The notes: generated from the sequence alone by a model not told the origin. Shown: positions 16,626 through 25,710, numbered from the stretch's first letter. The stretch is 64,000 nucleotides of DNA from Streptomyces echinatus (GCF_014203595.1 NZ_JACHJK010000004.1:496001-560000), one strand, 5' to 3'. A program made the numbers and translations.

Positions 16626-19600
16626 TTGCGCAGACAAGTGAAAAGAGCAGCTGCGGCCGGCGTGGCGACGGCCGCAGCGGTCGCCCTCGCAGCGGGTATG
16701 ACCAGCCCGGCGTCGGCGAAACCCGCAACCGCCCCGGCGGCTGCCTCCGCACTCACCGCCAAGCAGCACGTCACCCTGATCACCGGCGACCGCGTCGCCC
16801 TCGACGCCAAGGGCCGCGTCGTCGGCCTGCAGCGGGCCGAAGGCCGCGAGCACATACCCTTCCAGGTCCGCAAGGCCGCCGGGCACACGCTGGTCATCCC
16901 CGCCGACGCGGCCCGCCTGGTCGCCTCCGGCACGCTCGACCAGCGCCTGTTCGACGTCACCGAGCTGAACAAGGCCACCACCCGCAAGGCCCAGAAGAAC
17001 GGCCTGAAGGTGATCGTCGGCTACCGCGGCGCCGCCACGGCCGCCAAGGCCGACGTCCGGGACGCGGGCACCCTGCGCCGCAGCCTGAAGGCGCTCAACG
17101 CCGACGCCGTGCAGGCTCCCGCCAGGGACACCGCCGAGCTGTGGAACGCGGTGACCGACGGAGACACCACCGCCTCCGGCATCGCGCACGTCTGGCTCGA
17201 CGGCGTCCGCACGGCCAGCCTCGACAAGTCCGTGCCGCAGATCGGCGCCCCCACCGCCTGGAAGGCCGGCTACACCGGCAAGGGCGTGAAGGTCGCCGTC
17301 CTCGACACCGGTGTCGACACCAGCCACCCGGACCTCAAGGACCAGGTGGTCGACTCCAAGAACTTCACCCCCGCCGCCGACGCCACCGACCACTTCGGGC
17401 ACGGCACACACGTCGCCTCCATCGTGGCGGGCACCGGCGCCAAGTCGGGCGGCAAGTACAAGGGTGTGGCCCCGGACGCCAAGCTCCTCAACGGCAAGGT
17501 CCTGGACGACTCCGGCTCCGGCGACGACTCCGGCATCATCGCCGGCATGGAGTGGGCGGCCGCGCAGGGCGCCTCCGTCATCAACCTGAGCCTCGGCGGC
17601 TCCGACACCCCCGGGGTCGACCCGCTGGAGGCCGAGGTCAACAAGCTGTCCGCCGAGAAGGGCGTCCTGTTCGCGATCGCCGCGGGCAACGACGGCCCCC
17701 AGGCGATCGATTCGCCGGGCAGCGCGGACGCCGCGCTCACCGTCGGCGCCGTCGACAAGAAGGACAAGCTCGCCGACTTCTCCTCCACCGGCCCGCGCGC
17801 CGGCGACGGCGCCGTCAAGCCGGACGTCACCGCGCCCGGCGTGGACATCACCGCCGCCGCGGCCAAGGGCAGCGTCATCGACCAGGAGGTCGGCGAGAAG
17901 CCCGAGGGCTACCTGACCATCTCCGGCACCTCGATGGCCACCCCGCACGTCGCGGGCGCCGCCGCCATCCTGAAGCAGGAGCACCCCGACTGGGGCTACA
18001 CCGAGCTCAAGGGCGCCCTGACCGGCTCCACCAAGGCCGGCAAGTACACCCCCTTCCAGCAGGGTTCGGGCCGCATCCAGGTCGACAAGGCCATCAAGCA
18101 GTCGATCGTCGCCGACCCGGTGTCGGTGAGCTTCGGCGTGCAGCAGTGGCCGCACACCGACGACAAGCCGGTCACCCGGAAGCTGACGTACCGCAACCTC
18201 GGCGACCAGGACGTCACGCTCACCCTGGGCAGCACCGCCACCAACCCCAGGGGCGCGGCGGCCCCCGCGGGCTTCTTCGCGCTCGGCGCGACGAAGGTGA
18301 CCGTCCCGGCGCACGGCAGGGCCGCGGTCGGCCTCACCGTCGACACCAAGCTGGGCGGCACCGTCGACGGCGCCTACTCCGCGTACGTGACGGCGACGGG
18401 CGGCGGCCAGACGGTCCGCACGGCCGCGGCGGTGGAGCGCGAGGTGGAGTCGTACGCCGTCACGCTGAAGTTCATCGGCCGCGACGGCAAGCCGGCCCCG
18501 TACTACGGCGCCGACCTCACCGGGGTGGCCGGCCTGGCCAACGGTGCCGGGTTCCACCCGTACGACAAGTCCGGCACGGTGAAGGTGCGCGCGCCCAAGG
18601 GCACGTACATCCTCAACACCGCCGTCTACCGTGACCCGGAGGACGCCACCAAGGGCGTCGACTGGATCGCGCAGCCGAAGCTGACCATCGGCAAGAAGCA
18701 GACGATCACCGTCGACGCGCGCAGGGCCAGGCCGGTCGACGTCACCGTCCCGGCCACGGGCCTGAAGCCGCAGTTCGCCTCGCCCGGCTTCGACGTCACG
18801 ATCGGCGACGGCGAGTACGGCTACGGCTGGTTCCTCGACACGTACAAGAATTTCCGCACCGCCCACCTGGGCCCGCAGCTGCCCGCGGGAACCCTGCGGC
18901 AGCAGTGGGACGCCCACTGGACCAAGGGCACGGGCGAGCAGTACGACGTCACCTCCGGCGGCCCGGTCAAGCAGCTGGCCACCGGCTACACCAAGCACTA
19001 CAGGGCGGCCGATCTGGCCACGGTGAAGGTCCGCATGGGCGCGGCGGCGCACGGCAAGAAGGGCGCGCTCGACGCGTTCGGCTGGCTGCCCGGCACCTCC
19101 GGCGCCTCCTCGTTCGCGGTCCCGCAGCCGCTGCCCGGCACCCGCACCCTCCACCTGTCCGCCACGGGCGGGGTGCAGTGGGAGCTGTCGTTCTCGCAGG
19201 AGGGCGGGGTGGACCCGGACGGCTTCCCGGTCGCCGACGCCGGCTACGCCCTCGGCCAGTTCGCCTTCAAGGCCGGCCGGACCTACACCAGGACCGTCAA
19301 CACCGCGGTCTTCGGTCCGCGCATCGGCGGGGACTTCGGTCTCTTCCGCGACGGCGACGAGATCTCCGGTTCGCTGCCGCTGTTCGCCGACTCCGCCGGG
19401 AACGCCGGGTACTCGGACCTCACCTCGGTGACCACCACGCTGTACCGCAACGGCACCAAGGTCGGCTCCAACGACGACCCGCTGGCGGGCGACCAGCCCT
19501 TCAAGGTCCCGGCCGGTGACGCCGCGTACCGGCTGACCACCTCGGTCAAGCGGTCCGCGAAGGTGGCCGAGGCCTCCACCCGGATCGACGCGTCCTGGAC

Positions 19601-19937
19601 GTTCCGCTCCCGGCAGTCGTCGAACGGCGTCGTCCGGCTGCCGGCCTCCACCCTGCGCTTCGGCGCCACGACCGGCCTGGACAGCCGGGTCCCGGCCGGC
19701 CGGAAGGTCACCTTCCCGGTCACCGTGGAGGGCGCGGCCGCGGGCCGCAACCTGAAGTCCCTCGCCGTCTACGTCTCCTACGACGGCCGGAACTTCACGA
19801 AGGTGGACGTCCGCGGCGGCAGGATCACCGTGAAGAACCCGGCGAAGAACAAGGCCGTCTCGTTCCGCGCCAGGATCACCGACAAGTCGGGCAACACGTC
19901 GACGATCACGATCCACGACGCGTACTACGGCAAGTGA
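16626..19937 (+). CDS. Large secreted subtilisin-like serine protease (S8 family)
   Basis: A 1103-residue secreted endopeptidase. The TTG start at 16626 follows CAGGGGGAGAA and gives a classical signal peptide (MRRQVKRAAAAGV..., cleavage near SPASA, residue 31). A prodomain of about 180 residues is followed by the catalytic domain with Asp227 (VLDTGVD), His259 (HGTHVAS), oxyanion Asn355 (AAGNDG) and Ser436 (SGTSMATPHVAG). The remaining 600 residues are beta-sandwich-like modules without a cell-wall anchor. Length and layout match the large Streptomyces S8 proteases. The gene stands alone between dead transporter genes and a strong terminator. Confidence 0.94.
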   Translation: MRRQVKRAAAAGVATAAAVALAAGMTSPASAKPATAPAAASALTAKQHVTLITGDRVALDAKGRVVGLQRAEGREHIPFQVRKAAGHTLVIPADAARLVASGTLDQRLFDVTELNKATTRKAQKNGLKVIVGYRGAATAAKADVRDAGTLRRSLKALNADAVQAPARDTAELWNAVTDGDTTASGIAHVWLDGVRTASLDKSVPQIGAPTAWKAGYTGKGVKVAVLDTGVDTSHPDLKDQVVDSKNFTPAADATDHFGHGTHVASIVAGTGAKSGGKYKGVAPDAKLLNGKVLDDSGSGDDSGIIAGMEWAAAQGASVINLSLGGSDTPGVDPLEAEVNKLSAEKGVLFAIAAGNDGPQAIDSPGSADAALTVGAVDKKDKLADFSSTGPRAGDGAVKPDVTAPGVDITAAAAKGSVIDQEVGEKPEGYLTISGTSMATPHVAGAAAILKQEHPDWGYTELKGALTGSTKAGKYTPFQQGSGRIQVDKAIKQSIVADPVSVSFGVQQWPHTDDKPVTRKLTYRNLGDQDVTLTLGSTATNPRGAAAPAGFFALGATKVTVPAHGRAAVGLTVDTKLGGTVDGAYSAYVTATGGGQTVRTAAAVEREVESYAVTLKFIGRDGKPAPYYGADLTGVAGLANGAGFHPYDKSGTVKVRAPKGTYILNTAVYRDPEDATKGVDWIAQPKLTIGKKQTITVDARRARPVDVTVPATGLKPQFASPGFDVTIGDGEYGYGWFLDTYKNFRTAHLGPQLPAGTLRQQWDAHWTKGTGEQYDVTSGGPVKQLATGYTKHYRAADLATVKVRMGAAAHGKKGALDAFGWLPGTSGASSFAVPQPLPGTRTLHLSATGGVQWELSFSQEGGVDPDGFPVADAGYALGQFAFKAGRTYTRTVNTAVFGPRIGGDFGLFRDGDEISGSLPLFADSAGNAGYSDLTSVTTTLYRNGTKVGSNDDPLAGDQPFKVPAGDAAYRLTTSVKRSAKVAEASTRIDASWTFRSRQSSNGVVRLPASTLRFGATTGLDSRVPAGRKVTFPVTVEGAAAGRNLKSLAVYVSYDGRNFTKVDVRGGRITVKNPAKNKAVSFRARITDKSGNTSTITIHDAYYGK

Positions 19938-19963
19938 GCCGCCGTACCTGAATAGGCCATGAG

Positions 19964-20003
19964 CGAACGGCCCGTCGGAGGAGCAGCTTCCGGCGGGCCG
20001 TTC
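19964..20003 (+). terminator. Terminator after the protease gene
   Basis: GAACGGCCCG (19964-19973) pairs with CGGGCCGTTC (19994-20003), followed by a T-containing tract. It lies only 17 bases before the start of the next gene, so that gene needs a promoter overlapping or following the hairpin, or readthrough. Confidence 0.75.
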
Positions 20004-20019
20004 GTGCTTGTGTGCTCCC

Positions 20020-20790
20020 ATGACGGCTCACACGGTCGAGTACATCCGTTACCGCGTTCCCGAGCAGCAGTCGGCGGAGTTCCTGGCCGCCTACACCCGA
20101 GCCGCGGCCCAGCTGGCCGCGGCCCCCCAATGCGTCGACTACGAACTGGCCCGCTGCGAGGAGGAGCCCGAGTCCTTCATCCTGCGGATCACCTGGACGT
20201 CCATAGCGGACCACCTGGAGGGCTTCCGCCGGTCGGAACTGTTTCCGCCGTTCCTCGCCGAGGTCAGGCCGTACGTGGAGCGGATCGAGGAGATGCGCCA
20301 CTACCGGCCCACGCCCGTGCGGGGCACGGGAGCGGCGGTCCCGACCCTCTACGACTGGGCGGGCGGCGACGCGGCCTTCTCCCGGCTGACCTCGATCTTC
20401 TACGACAAGGTGGTCAAGGACGACCTCCTCGCCCCGCTCTTCGCCGGACTGCCTCCCGAACACGCGGAGCACGTCGCCCTCTGGCTGGGCGAGGTCTTCG
20501 GCGGCCCGGCCCGCTACTCCGAGAACCAGGGCGGCCACGGGCACATGGTCGCCAAGCACATGGGCCGCGACATCGGCGAGGCCCAGCGCCGCCGGTGGGT
20601 GGACCTGATCCAGGACGCCGCCGACGAGGCGGGCCTGCCGACGGACGCGGAGTTCCGCTCGGCGTTCCTGGCCTACGTGGAGTGGGGCACACGGCTCGCC
20701 GTGTACTTCTCCGGCCCGGACGCCCAGCCGCCCGCCGAGCAGCCGGTGCCGAAGTGGAACTGGGGGGCGATGCCGCCGTACCAGGGGTGA
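20020..20790 (+). CDS. Fusion of an antibiotic-biosynthesis-monooxygenase (ABM) domain to a group II truncated haemoglobin
   Basis: A 256-residue two-domain protein. Residues 1-95 form an ABM-type ferredoxin-like domain (VEYIRYRVPEQQSAEFLAAY, then ESFILRITWTSIADHLEGF). Residues about 108-232 form a truncated haemoglobin with TyrB10 (Tyr128, in SIFYDKV), the proximal His180 (AKHMGRDIG) and TrpG8 (Trp193), the marks of group II. The tail ends KWNWGAMPPYQG. Group II globins bind O2/NO; small ABM domains act on quinones or bind haem-like ligands. A redox or NO-related oxygenase with its own haem supply is possible, but the reaction is unknown. The start ATG 20020 was chosen over GTG 20008 because it opens the ABM domain cleanly. 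Confidence 0.9.
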   Translation: MTAHTVEYIRYRVPEQQSAEFLAAYTRAAAQLAAAPQCVDYELARCEEEPESFILRITWTSIADHLEGFRRSELFPPFLAEVRPYVERIEEMRHYRPTPVRGTGAAVPTLYDWAGGDAAFSRLTSIFYDKVVKDDLLAPLFAGLPPEHAEHVALWLGEVFGGPARYSENQGGHGHMVAKHMGRDIGEAQRRRWVDLIQDAADEAGLPTDAEFRSAFLAYVEWGTRLAVYFSGPDAQPPAEQPVPKWNWGAMPPYQG

Positions 20791-20799
20791 CGCGCGCGG

Positions 20800-21711
20800 T
20801 CAGACCGACGGCACGGACCGGGTCGCGTCCGTGCCCCAGCTGGCCAGCAGCCGCAGGGACTCGGCGGACGGCGAGTCCGGTTCGGCGTGATAGGTCACCA
20901 GGGACTGGTCCGAGCCGTCGGTCAGCCGGAAACTCTCGAAGTTCAGGGCGAGATCGCCCACCAGGGGATGGCGCATCCGCTTGACGCCGTGGCTCTTCTC
21001 CTTGACGTCGTGCGTGGCCCACAGCCGGCGGAACTCCTCGCTCTTGACGGAGAGCTCACCCACCAGCGCCGACAGACGCGCGTCGTCCGGATCGCGGCCC
21101 GCGTCCATGCGCAGGGCGCACACGATGTCGATCGCCTTCTGCTCCCAGTCGACGAAGAGGTCACGGTAGTCCGGGCGGAGGAAGGTCAGCCGCGCCCAGT
21201 TCCGCTCGGCGGGCGGCAGCTCCGCCCAGTCACCGAAGAGGGCCGCCGCCGTCCGGTTCCAGGCGAGGATCTCCGCCCGCCGGCCCACGATGTACGCGGG
21301 TACGCCGTCCAGGGACGCCAGCAGCTGCCGCAGCGCCGGCCGCACCTGCTGCTGCCGGGCCACCGGCTTCTTCGTGTGCGCCTTCGGCTTGGCCAGGTGG
21401 GTGAGATGCGCGTGCTCGGCGTCCGTCAGCCGCAGCGCCCGGGCGATCGAGTCCAGCACCTCCGCCGAGACGTTCCGGCCGTTGCCCTGTTCGAGCCGGG
21501 TGTAGTAGGCCACCGACACCCCGGCCAGCTGCGCCAGCTCCTCGCGGCGCAGCCCCGGCACCCGCCGGTGCCGCCCGAAGGCGGCCAGCCCCACGTCCTC
21601 GGGCTTCAGCCGGGCCCGCCGGCTGCGCAGGAACTCGCTCAGCTCCGCCCGCCGGTCCAGGGGCCGGCCGGTGGCCACCGCCGCGCCCGCTTCCTCGTCC
21701 CTGCCGTCCAT
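20800..21711 (-). CDS. XRE-type helix-turn-helix regulator with MmyB-like ligand-binding domain
   Basis: A 303-residue transcription factor. The HTH spans about residues 55-95 (VPGLRREELAQLAGVSVAYY then TRLEQGNGRNVS). A C-terminal domain of the MmyB/PAS-like type follows (PAYIVGRRAEILAWNRTAAALFGDW; FLRPDYRDLFVDWEQKA), a pocket that can bind fatty-acid-like ligands in relatives. The start ATG 21711 is the first that gives a regulator-like N-terminus; the frame upstream is non-coding promoter. It is divergent from the alcohol dehydrogenase gene with 170 bases between them. Such regulator/dehydrogenase pairs are common in Streptomyces, so it probably represses that gene. Confidence 0.92.
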   Translation of the reverse strand: MDGRDEEAGAAVATGRPLDRRAELSEFLRSRRARLKPEDVGLAAFGRHRRVPGLRREELAQLAGVSVAYYTRLEQGNGRNVSAEVLDSIARALRLTDAEHAHLTHLAKPKAHTKKPVARQQQVRPALRQLLASLDGVPAYIVGRRAEILAWNRTAAALFGDWAELPPAERNWARLTFLRPDYRDLFVDWEQKAIDIVCALRMDAGRDPDDARLSALVGELSVKSEEFRRLWATHDVKEKSHGVKRMRHPLVGDLALNFESFRLTDGSDQSLVTYHAEPDSPSAESLRLLASWGTDATRSVPSV

Positions 21712-21881
21712 GCGTCCAGTATTCCCGTTCGTACGCACAGCAGCCTGACCTCGCTGGTGGTAGGCACGGCGGTCGTACGCAAACCCGTGGACTGGGTGGC
21801 GGTCGCCGATCGGATGCACGCTGGACAAGTGCCCGGCGGAAGGCAGCCGGGCGCGACCCCCCTTGCTAGGAGAACCCCGGC

Positions 21882-22925
21882 ATGACCACTGTTGCTGCTT
21901 ACGCCGCGCCCGCACCGAAGGCCCCGCTGGAGCGGACCACCATCGAGCGGCGCGCGGTCGGCGAATTCGACGTCCTGATCGACATCAAGTTCGCCGGTAT
22001 CTGCCACTCCGACATCCACCAGGCCCAGGACGGCTGGCGCCCCGGCATCTTCCCCATGGTCCCGGGCCACGAGATCGCGGGTGTGGTGGCCGAGGTCGGC
22101 CCCGGCGTGACCAGGTTCGCCGTCGGTGACCGGGTGGGAGTCGGCTGCATGGTCGACTCCTGCCGCGACTGCGACAACTGCCGGGCCGGCCTGGAGCAGT
22201 ACTGCCTCAAGGGCGGCCCGACCTGGACCTACAACGACACCGGCAAGGACGGTGAGCCCACCTACGGCGGCTACTCCGAGAACGTCGTCGTCGACGAGAA
22301 CTTCGTCGTCCGCGTCCCCGAGGGGCTGTCCCTGGACGTGGCCGCGCCGCTGCTGTGCGCGGGCATCACCACGTACTCGCCCCTGAAGCACTGGAACGCC
22401 GGCCCCGGCAAGAAGGTCGCCGTCGTCGGCCTCGGCGGTCTCGGCCACATGGGAGTCAAGATCGCGCACGCGCTCGGCGCCGAGGTCACCGTCCTGTCGC
22501 AGTCCCTGCGCAAGAAGGACGACGGGCTCCGGCTGGGCGCCGACCACTACTACGCCACCGGCGACCCGGAGACCTTCGAGGAGCTGGCGGGCACGTTCGA
22601 CATCATCCTGAACACCGTCTCGGCGCCGCTCGACTTCTCCGCGTACGTGGCCCTGCTGCGCACGGACGGCACTATGGTGAACGTCGGCCTGCCCGAGGAG
22701 CCGGTGCAGATCGTGCTCCAGTCGCTGTTCGGCCACCGCCGCAGCATGAGCAGCTCCGGCATCGGCGGCATCGCCGAGACCCAGGAGATGCTGGACTTCT
22801 GCGCCGAGCACCGGCTGGGCGCGGAGATCGAGCTGATCCGCGCGGACCAGATCAACGAGGCGTACGAGCGGGTGCAGGCCAGTGATGTGCGGTACCGGTT
22901 CGTGATCGACACGGCCACGATCTGA
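21882..22925 (+). CDS. Zinc-dependent NAD(P) alcohol dehydrogenase (YahK/CAD group)
   Basis: A 347-residue medium-chain dehydrogenase that interconverts aldehydes and alcohols. Catalytic zinc ligands are Cys41 (GICHSDIH) and His63-Glu64 (VPGHEIAG). The structural zinc site has four cysteines (Cys94, 97, 100 and 108, in [17 protein letters not shown]). The Rossmann motif is [14 protein letters not shown]. The arrangement and the [13 protein letters not shown] segment place it with the broad-specificity YahK/cinnamyl-alcohol-type aldehyde reductases. ATG 21882 follows AGGAGAA. It is likely controlled by the divergent XRE-type regulator. Confidence 0.94.
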   Translation: MTTVAAYAAPAPKAPLERTTIERRAVGEFDVLIDIKFAGICHSDIHQAQDGWRPGIFPMVPGHEIAGVVAEVGPGVTRFAVGDRVGVGCMVDSCRDCDNCRAGLEQYCLKGGPTWTYNDTGKDGEPTYGGYSENVVVDENFVVRVPEGLSLDVAAPLLCAGITTYSPLKHWNAGPGKKVAVVGLGGLGHMGVKIAHALGAEVTVLSQSLRKKDDGLRLGADHYYATGDPETFEELAGTFDIILNTVSAPLDFSAYVALLRTDGTMVNVGLPEEPVQIVLQSLFGHRRSMSSSGIGGIAETQEMLDFCAEHRLGAEIELIRADQINEAYERVQASDVRYRFVIDTATI

Positions 22926-22972
22926 TCGATGGCCGGGGGGGGCGCGCAGTGCGGCCTGGGCGTGTGTCCCGG

Positions 22973-23030
22973 GTGCGGGTGCGTCGTGGTTGTTCGCGCA
23001 GTTCCCCGCGCCCCTTTGGGGGCGCGGGCG
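22973..23030. repeat. Dispersed Streptomyces intergenic repeat
   Basis: The stretch contains GTGCGTCGTGG, then TTCGCGCAGTTCCCCGCG, then CCCCTTTGGGGGCGCGGG with a G/C stem. I recognise this arrangement as an intergenic element found many times per Streptomyces genome. It lies between the convergent dehydrogenase and S51 peptidase genes and may serve as a terminator. A degenerate double copy is in the birA-cya gap. Confidence 0.65.
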
Positions 23031-23041
23031 GTGGCCCGGGT

Positions 23042-23764
23042 TTACACGGGCCAGGTTTCTCCGGGGGCGTAGGCGCGTACCGTGACGCTGTTGCCGGGGT
23101 GGGGGCGTACGACATGGACGCGGCCCGCACCGGACACCCGGGCCCTGCCGTCTTCCACGACGAGCAGGGTGTTCTCGTCCACGGCCGCCCCGTACGGCAC
23201 GTCTCCCCGTCCGACCGCCGCGACCAGCCGGGCCAGCGTCCCCCACTGCGCCGCGTGCACGTCCACCGCGAACGGGACCAGCCCGAGCCCCGCCCGTACC
23301 TCGACCTCCGCCAGGTCCTCCCCGGTCTCCTCCGGGCACACCGGGACCCCGTCCACCAGCCATCCGCCGACCACGGCCCGCCGCGCGGCGACGGCGGCCC
23401 CGGCGGAGAAGCCCGCGTACGGCACCCCCCGCTCGGCCAGCAGCCCCGGCAGCCGGTCCAGGCAGCCCGCGAGCACGTCCTGGTACGCGGGCGTGAGCCC
23501 ACCGCAGACCAGCAGCCCGTCGATCCCGTCCAGCGCGGCCTCGGGCTCGAACCGACCGCCGAGCGGCACCGGCAAGGGCACCGGCGCGCACGACGGCCCG
23601 GCCTTCCGCAGCACCGTCGCGTACCGCTCGAACTGCGCGGCCCCGTCCCCCTCGTCGACGAGCAGACACCCGACCCGCCGCTCGCCGCGCAACACCCGCA
23701 GGAACGGTTCGTACACCTCGGCGCGGTCCCAGCCACCACCGATCAGGAACGTACGGCTGCCCAT
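23042..23764 (-). CDS. Peptidase S51 / cyanophycinase-like serine hydrolase
   Basis: A 240-residue class I glutamine-amidotransferase-fold protein. MGSRTFLIGGGWD opens the domain, LLVCGGLTPAY follows, and the nucleophile elbow YAGFSAGAAVAARRA has Ser120, as in dipeptidase E and cyanophycinase. Predicted to hydrolyse small acidic peptides in the cytoplasm. The start ATG 23764 is preceded by GGGGAGGGC. A TAGATT at about 23797-23802 may be its -10 box. The frame is open upstream through the C-terminal fragment of a broken amidohydrolase, so a longer fused product cannot be excluded but is unlikely. Confidence 0.85.
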   Translation of the reverse strand: MGSRTFLIGGGWDRAEVYEPFLRVLRGERRVGCLLVDEGDGAAQFERYATVLRKAGPSCAPVPLPVPLGGRFEPEAALDGIDGLLVCGGLTPAYQDVLAGCLDRLPGLLAERGVPYAGFSAGAAVAARRAVVGGWLVDGVPVCPEETGEDLAEVEVRAGLGLVPFAVDVHAAQWGTLARLVAAVGRGDVPYGAAVDENTLLVVEDGRARVSGAGRVHVVRPHPGNSVTVRAYAPGETWPV

Positions 23765-23856
23765 GCCCTCCCCTTCGACCCCGGTCCACTCGCCGGGCGA
23801 ATCTACGCGGCGGGCGCCGTCCCCGTCGCCCGAATTAGCGGCTGCCGACGGCCCGG

Positions 23857-23965
23857 GAACGCGGCCGCGGGGCGGCTCGGCCGGCAGGCGGAACAGCTCG
23901 GCCGCGGTGCCGCCGAGCACCCGGTCGCGTACGAACCCGACGAACCGGTCCGGGTCGTCGCCTCC
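23857..23965 (-). pseudogene. C-terminal remnant of an amidohydrolase (TIM-barrel hydrolase)
   Basis: In the minus frame the sequence reads GGDDPDRFVGFVRDRVLGGT followed by AAELFRLPAE. This is the typical last helix of metal-dependent amidohydrolases of the COG2159 type (..ILGGNAARLF..). Nothing of the barrel precedes it: just upstream (to the right) the DNA switches to the MerR remnant on the other strand. It lies directly in front of the S51 peptidase gene in the same frame. Assignment is from motif memory only. Confidence 0.5.
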
Positions 23966-24127
23966 CTGCTGCCGTGCACCACGGACACGGAGACGGGCAC
24001 CGCCTTGGCGGCCTGCCCGGGCGTCCCCGAGGCCCTGCGCCGCCGCCTGGCCGAGCTGGAGGAGAAGGCCGGCCGCCTGGAGACCGAACGAACGGAACTG
24101 CGCCGCCTGCTCACCGGACCGTCCTGA
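23951..24127 (+). pseudogene. C-terminal remnant of a MerR-family regulator
   Basis: The plus frame ending at TGA 24125-24127 reads RVVASLLPCTTDTETGTALA, then ACPGVPEALRRRLAELEEKA, then GRLETERTELRRLLTG. The LLPC...CP...LRRRL coiled coil is the hallmark of the C-terminal half of MerR-type regulators of the one-component stress type. The DNA-binding N-half is missing. The break coincides with the 5' break of the amidohydrolase remnant on the other strand, as if one deletion removed the starts of two divergent genes. Confidence 0.5.
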
Positions 24128-24172
24128 CCCGCCGTCATCGGATCGGTCCGTTCATACTCGGGGGAGGGCTGG

Positions 24173-24532
24173 TCAGGCGTTCTGGATCGCCGCCGGCGGC
24201 AGCAGCGCGCGCAGCCGCTCGGTGTCGGGGTGGTCGGCGACCGCCGCTTCCACGGCAGCCTCCAGCGCGGTCTCGGGGCCGTCGTCCTCGGTCTCCGAGC
24301 CCCAGCCGGGCAGCCGCACCGTCGCCGGGCGGGCCCAGGAGAACTCCCAGTGCAGCAGCGAACGGGAGCTGAACTCGGCCAGCACCATCGTGCGCAGCGA
24401 GCGGTGCAGCCCGGGCCGCACGAACTGCCGGAAGGCCCGTCCCTTCGCGGCGGCCGCCTCCTCGGTCAGGGGCAGCCGCTCCGCCAGCCGCCACAGCCGG
24501 CCGTCGTCGGCCCTTCCTGCCCCGCCGGCCCG
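24173..24532 (-). pseudogene. 5'-truncated gene of unknown function
   Basis: A well-behaved coding frame ends at TGA 24173. It includes LWRLAERLPLTEEAAAAKGR, then FRQFVRPGLHRSLRTMVLAE and ARPATVRLPGWGSETEDDG. It is closed upstream by a stop at 24533-24535 without an ATG, GTG or TTG, except a GTG at 24421 inside apparently conserved sequence. The region just upstream (24536-24590) consists of short CCGTC-rich repeats. I therefore read it as a gene that has lost its start. Alternatively an 82-residue protein starts at GTG 24421. Confidence 0.45.
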
Positions 24533-24591
24533 TCAGGTCAGCCCGTCCTGTCGGCCCGTCCGATCAAGCCCGTCCCGCCGGCCCCGTCCGG

Positions 24592-25710
24592 TCAGCCGGG
24601 GAGGGTGGCCGGGCTGCCGCCGTTGGCCTCGTAACCGGCGACCGCCAGCGCGCGGTGGAGGGCGAAGGCGGCGGCCGGGTCCAAGGACAGGGTCCACGGC
24701 AGCGCGCCGACGTGCCCGTCGACGTGTATCAGCTGGTCCATGGTCTCCGCCCAGCGTTCGGCGCGGACCAGGAAGTAGATCAGCAGGTGCCGGACGTGCG
24801 GCAGCGTCGGGTCGTCGGGATCCGCGGCGTGCGACGCGTGCAGCGCGCCGTGGATCGCCTTGGTGACGACCTCGCTCCGGTAGAAACTCGCGACCAGGTT
24901 CACCTCCGGGAGGTGCTCGAACACCGCGAACAGCGGCAGCGCGGCGAGCAGCGAACCCCGCGGGGCGCGGGCCGCGGCGGCCTCGGCGAAGGAGTACGCC
25001 TGTTCCCGCGAGCCGTGCCACTTCTCGCACCAGTAGTGCAGCGCGGCCAGATGCGCGCCCATGTGCTGAGGGGCGCGGTCCAGGATTTTCAGCCACAGTT
25101 GCTCGAACTCGTCCCGTGAGTAGCCCAGTCCCCGGGCGATGGAGAGCTCTATGACGTACGGCACCGGGTCGCCGGGAGCCAGCAGGGCCGCCTCCCCGCA
25201 GGCCGTCCGGGCCTCCTCCATGATGATCCGGAAGTCGTCCGTGCCCGGCGTGGCCGTCCGCCAGGCCTGCTGCACCAGGAACTCGGCATGCACGGCCGCG
25301 CCGCCCGCGTCCTTGGGCTGCTCGGCCCGCCACACCCGCAGCCACTGGCCGCCCGGCGTCTCGTGCACCCCGCCGGGCCGTTGCTGGAGCTCCAGCGCGG
25401 CGGCTCCGGCGAAGGCCTGCACCCGCTGCCAGCGCGTCTCGCCCTCGGACTCGGTGCCCGCCAGCAGCTGGGCGGCGGCCCGGTAGTCCTGGGTGCGCTG
25501 CACCAGATCCAGGACGTCCAGCAGGTCCTGGTCCGGGCCGGGCAGACGCACGTCCAGCTCCTCCTGGCGCACGAAGCCGTAGGCCGCCGGGTCGGCGGCG
25601 TCCGGGTGTCCCGGGGGAACCTGCTCGATCCCGCCCCGCCTGCGCCGGAAGACCGGGAGCAGGACGAGGCTCAGCATGAGCAGCGCCATCAGCAGCCAGA
25701 GAATCGCCAT
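24592..25710 (-). CDS. Membrane-anchored protein of unknown function, possibly TPR-like helical
   Basis: A 372-residue protein with one N-terminal transmembrane helix (MAILWLLMALLMLSLVLLPV) followed by arginines, so the body probably faces the cytoplasm. The rest is alpha-helical with repeated Ala/Leu-rich helices and tryptophans (HMGAHLAALHYWCEKWHGSR, EQAYSFAEAAAARAPRGSLL), reminiscent of degenerate tetratricopeptide repeats. Upstream to the right is the divergent metB gene. The protein is conserved next to metB in Streptomyces as I recall. No catalytic motif is seen. Confidence 0.82.
   Translation of the reverse strand: MAILWLLMALLMLSLVLLPVFRRRRGGIEQVPPGHPDAADPAAYGFVRQEELDVRLPGPDQDLLDVLDLVQRTQDYRAAAQLLAGTESEGETRWQRVQAFAGAAALELQQRPGGVHETPGGQWLRVWRAEQPKDAGGAAVHAEFLVQQAWRTATPGTDDFRIIMEEARTACGEAALLAPGDPVPYVIELSIARGLGYSRDEFEQLWLKILDRAPQHMGAHLAALHYWCEKWHGSREQAYSFAEAAAARAPRGSLLAALPLFAVFEHLPEVNLVASFYRSEVVTKAIHGALHASHAADPDDPTLPHVRHLLIYFLVRAERWAETMDQLIHVDGHVGALPWTLSLDPAAAFALHRALAVAGYEANGGSPATLPG

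Noticed and set aside
16500..20021. 1173-codon minus-strand frame opposite the subtilisin gene
   Set aside because: The plus strand encodes a complete protease with signal peptide and catalytic triad. The antisense product is typical Gly/Val/Arg shadow sequence.
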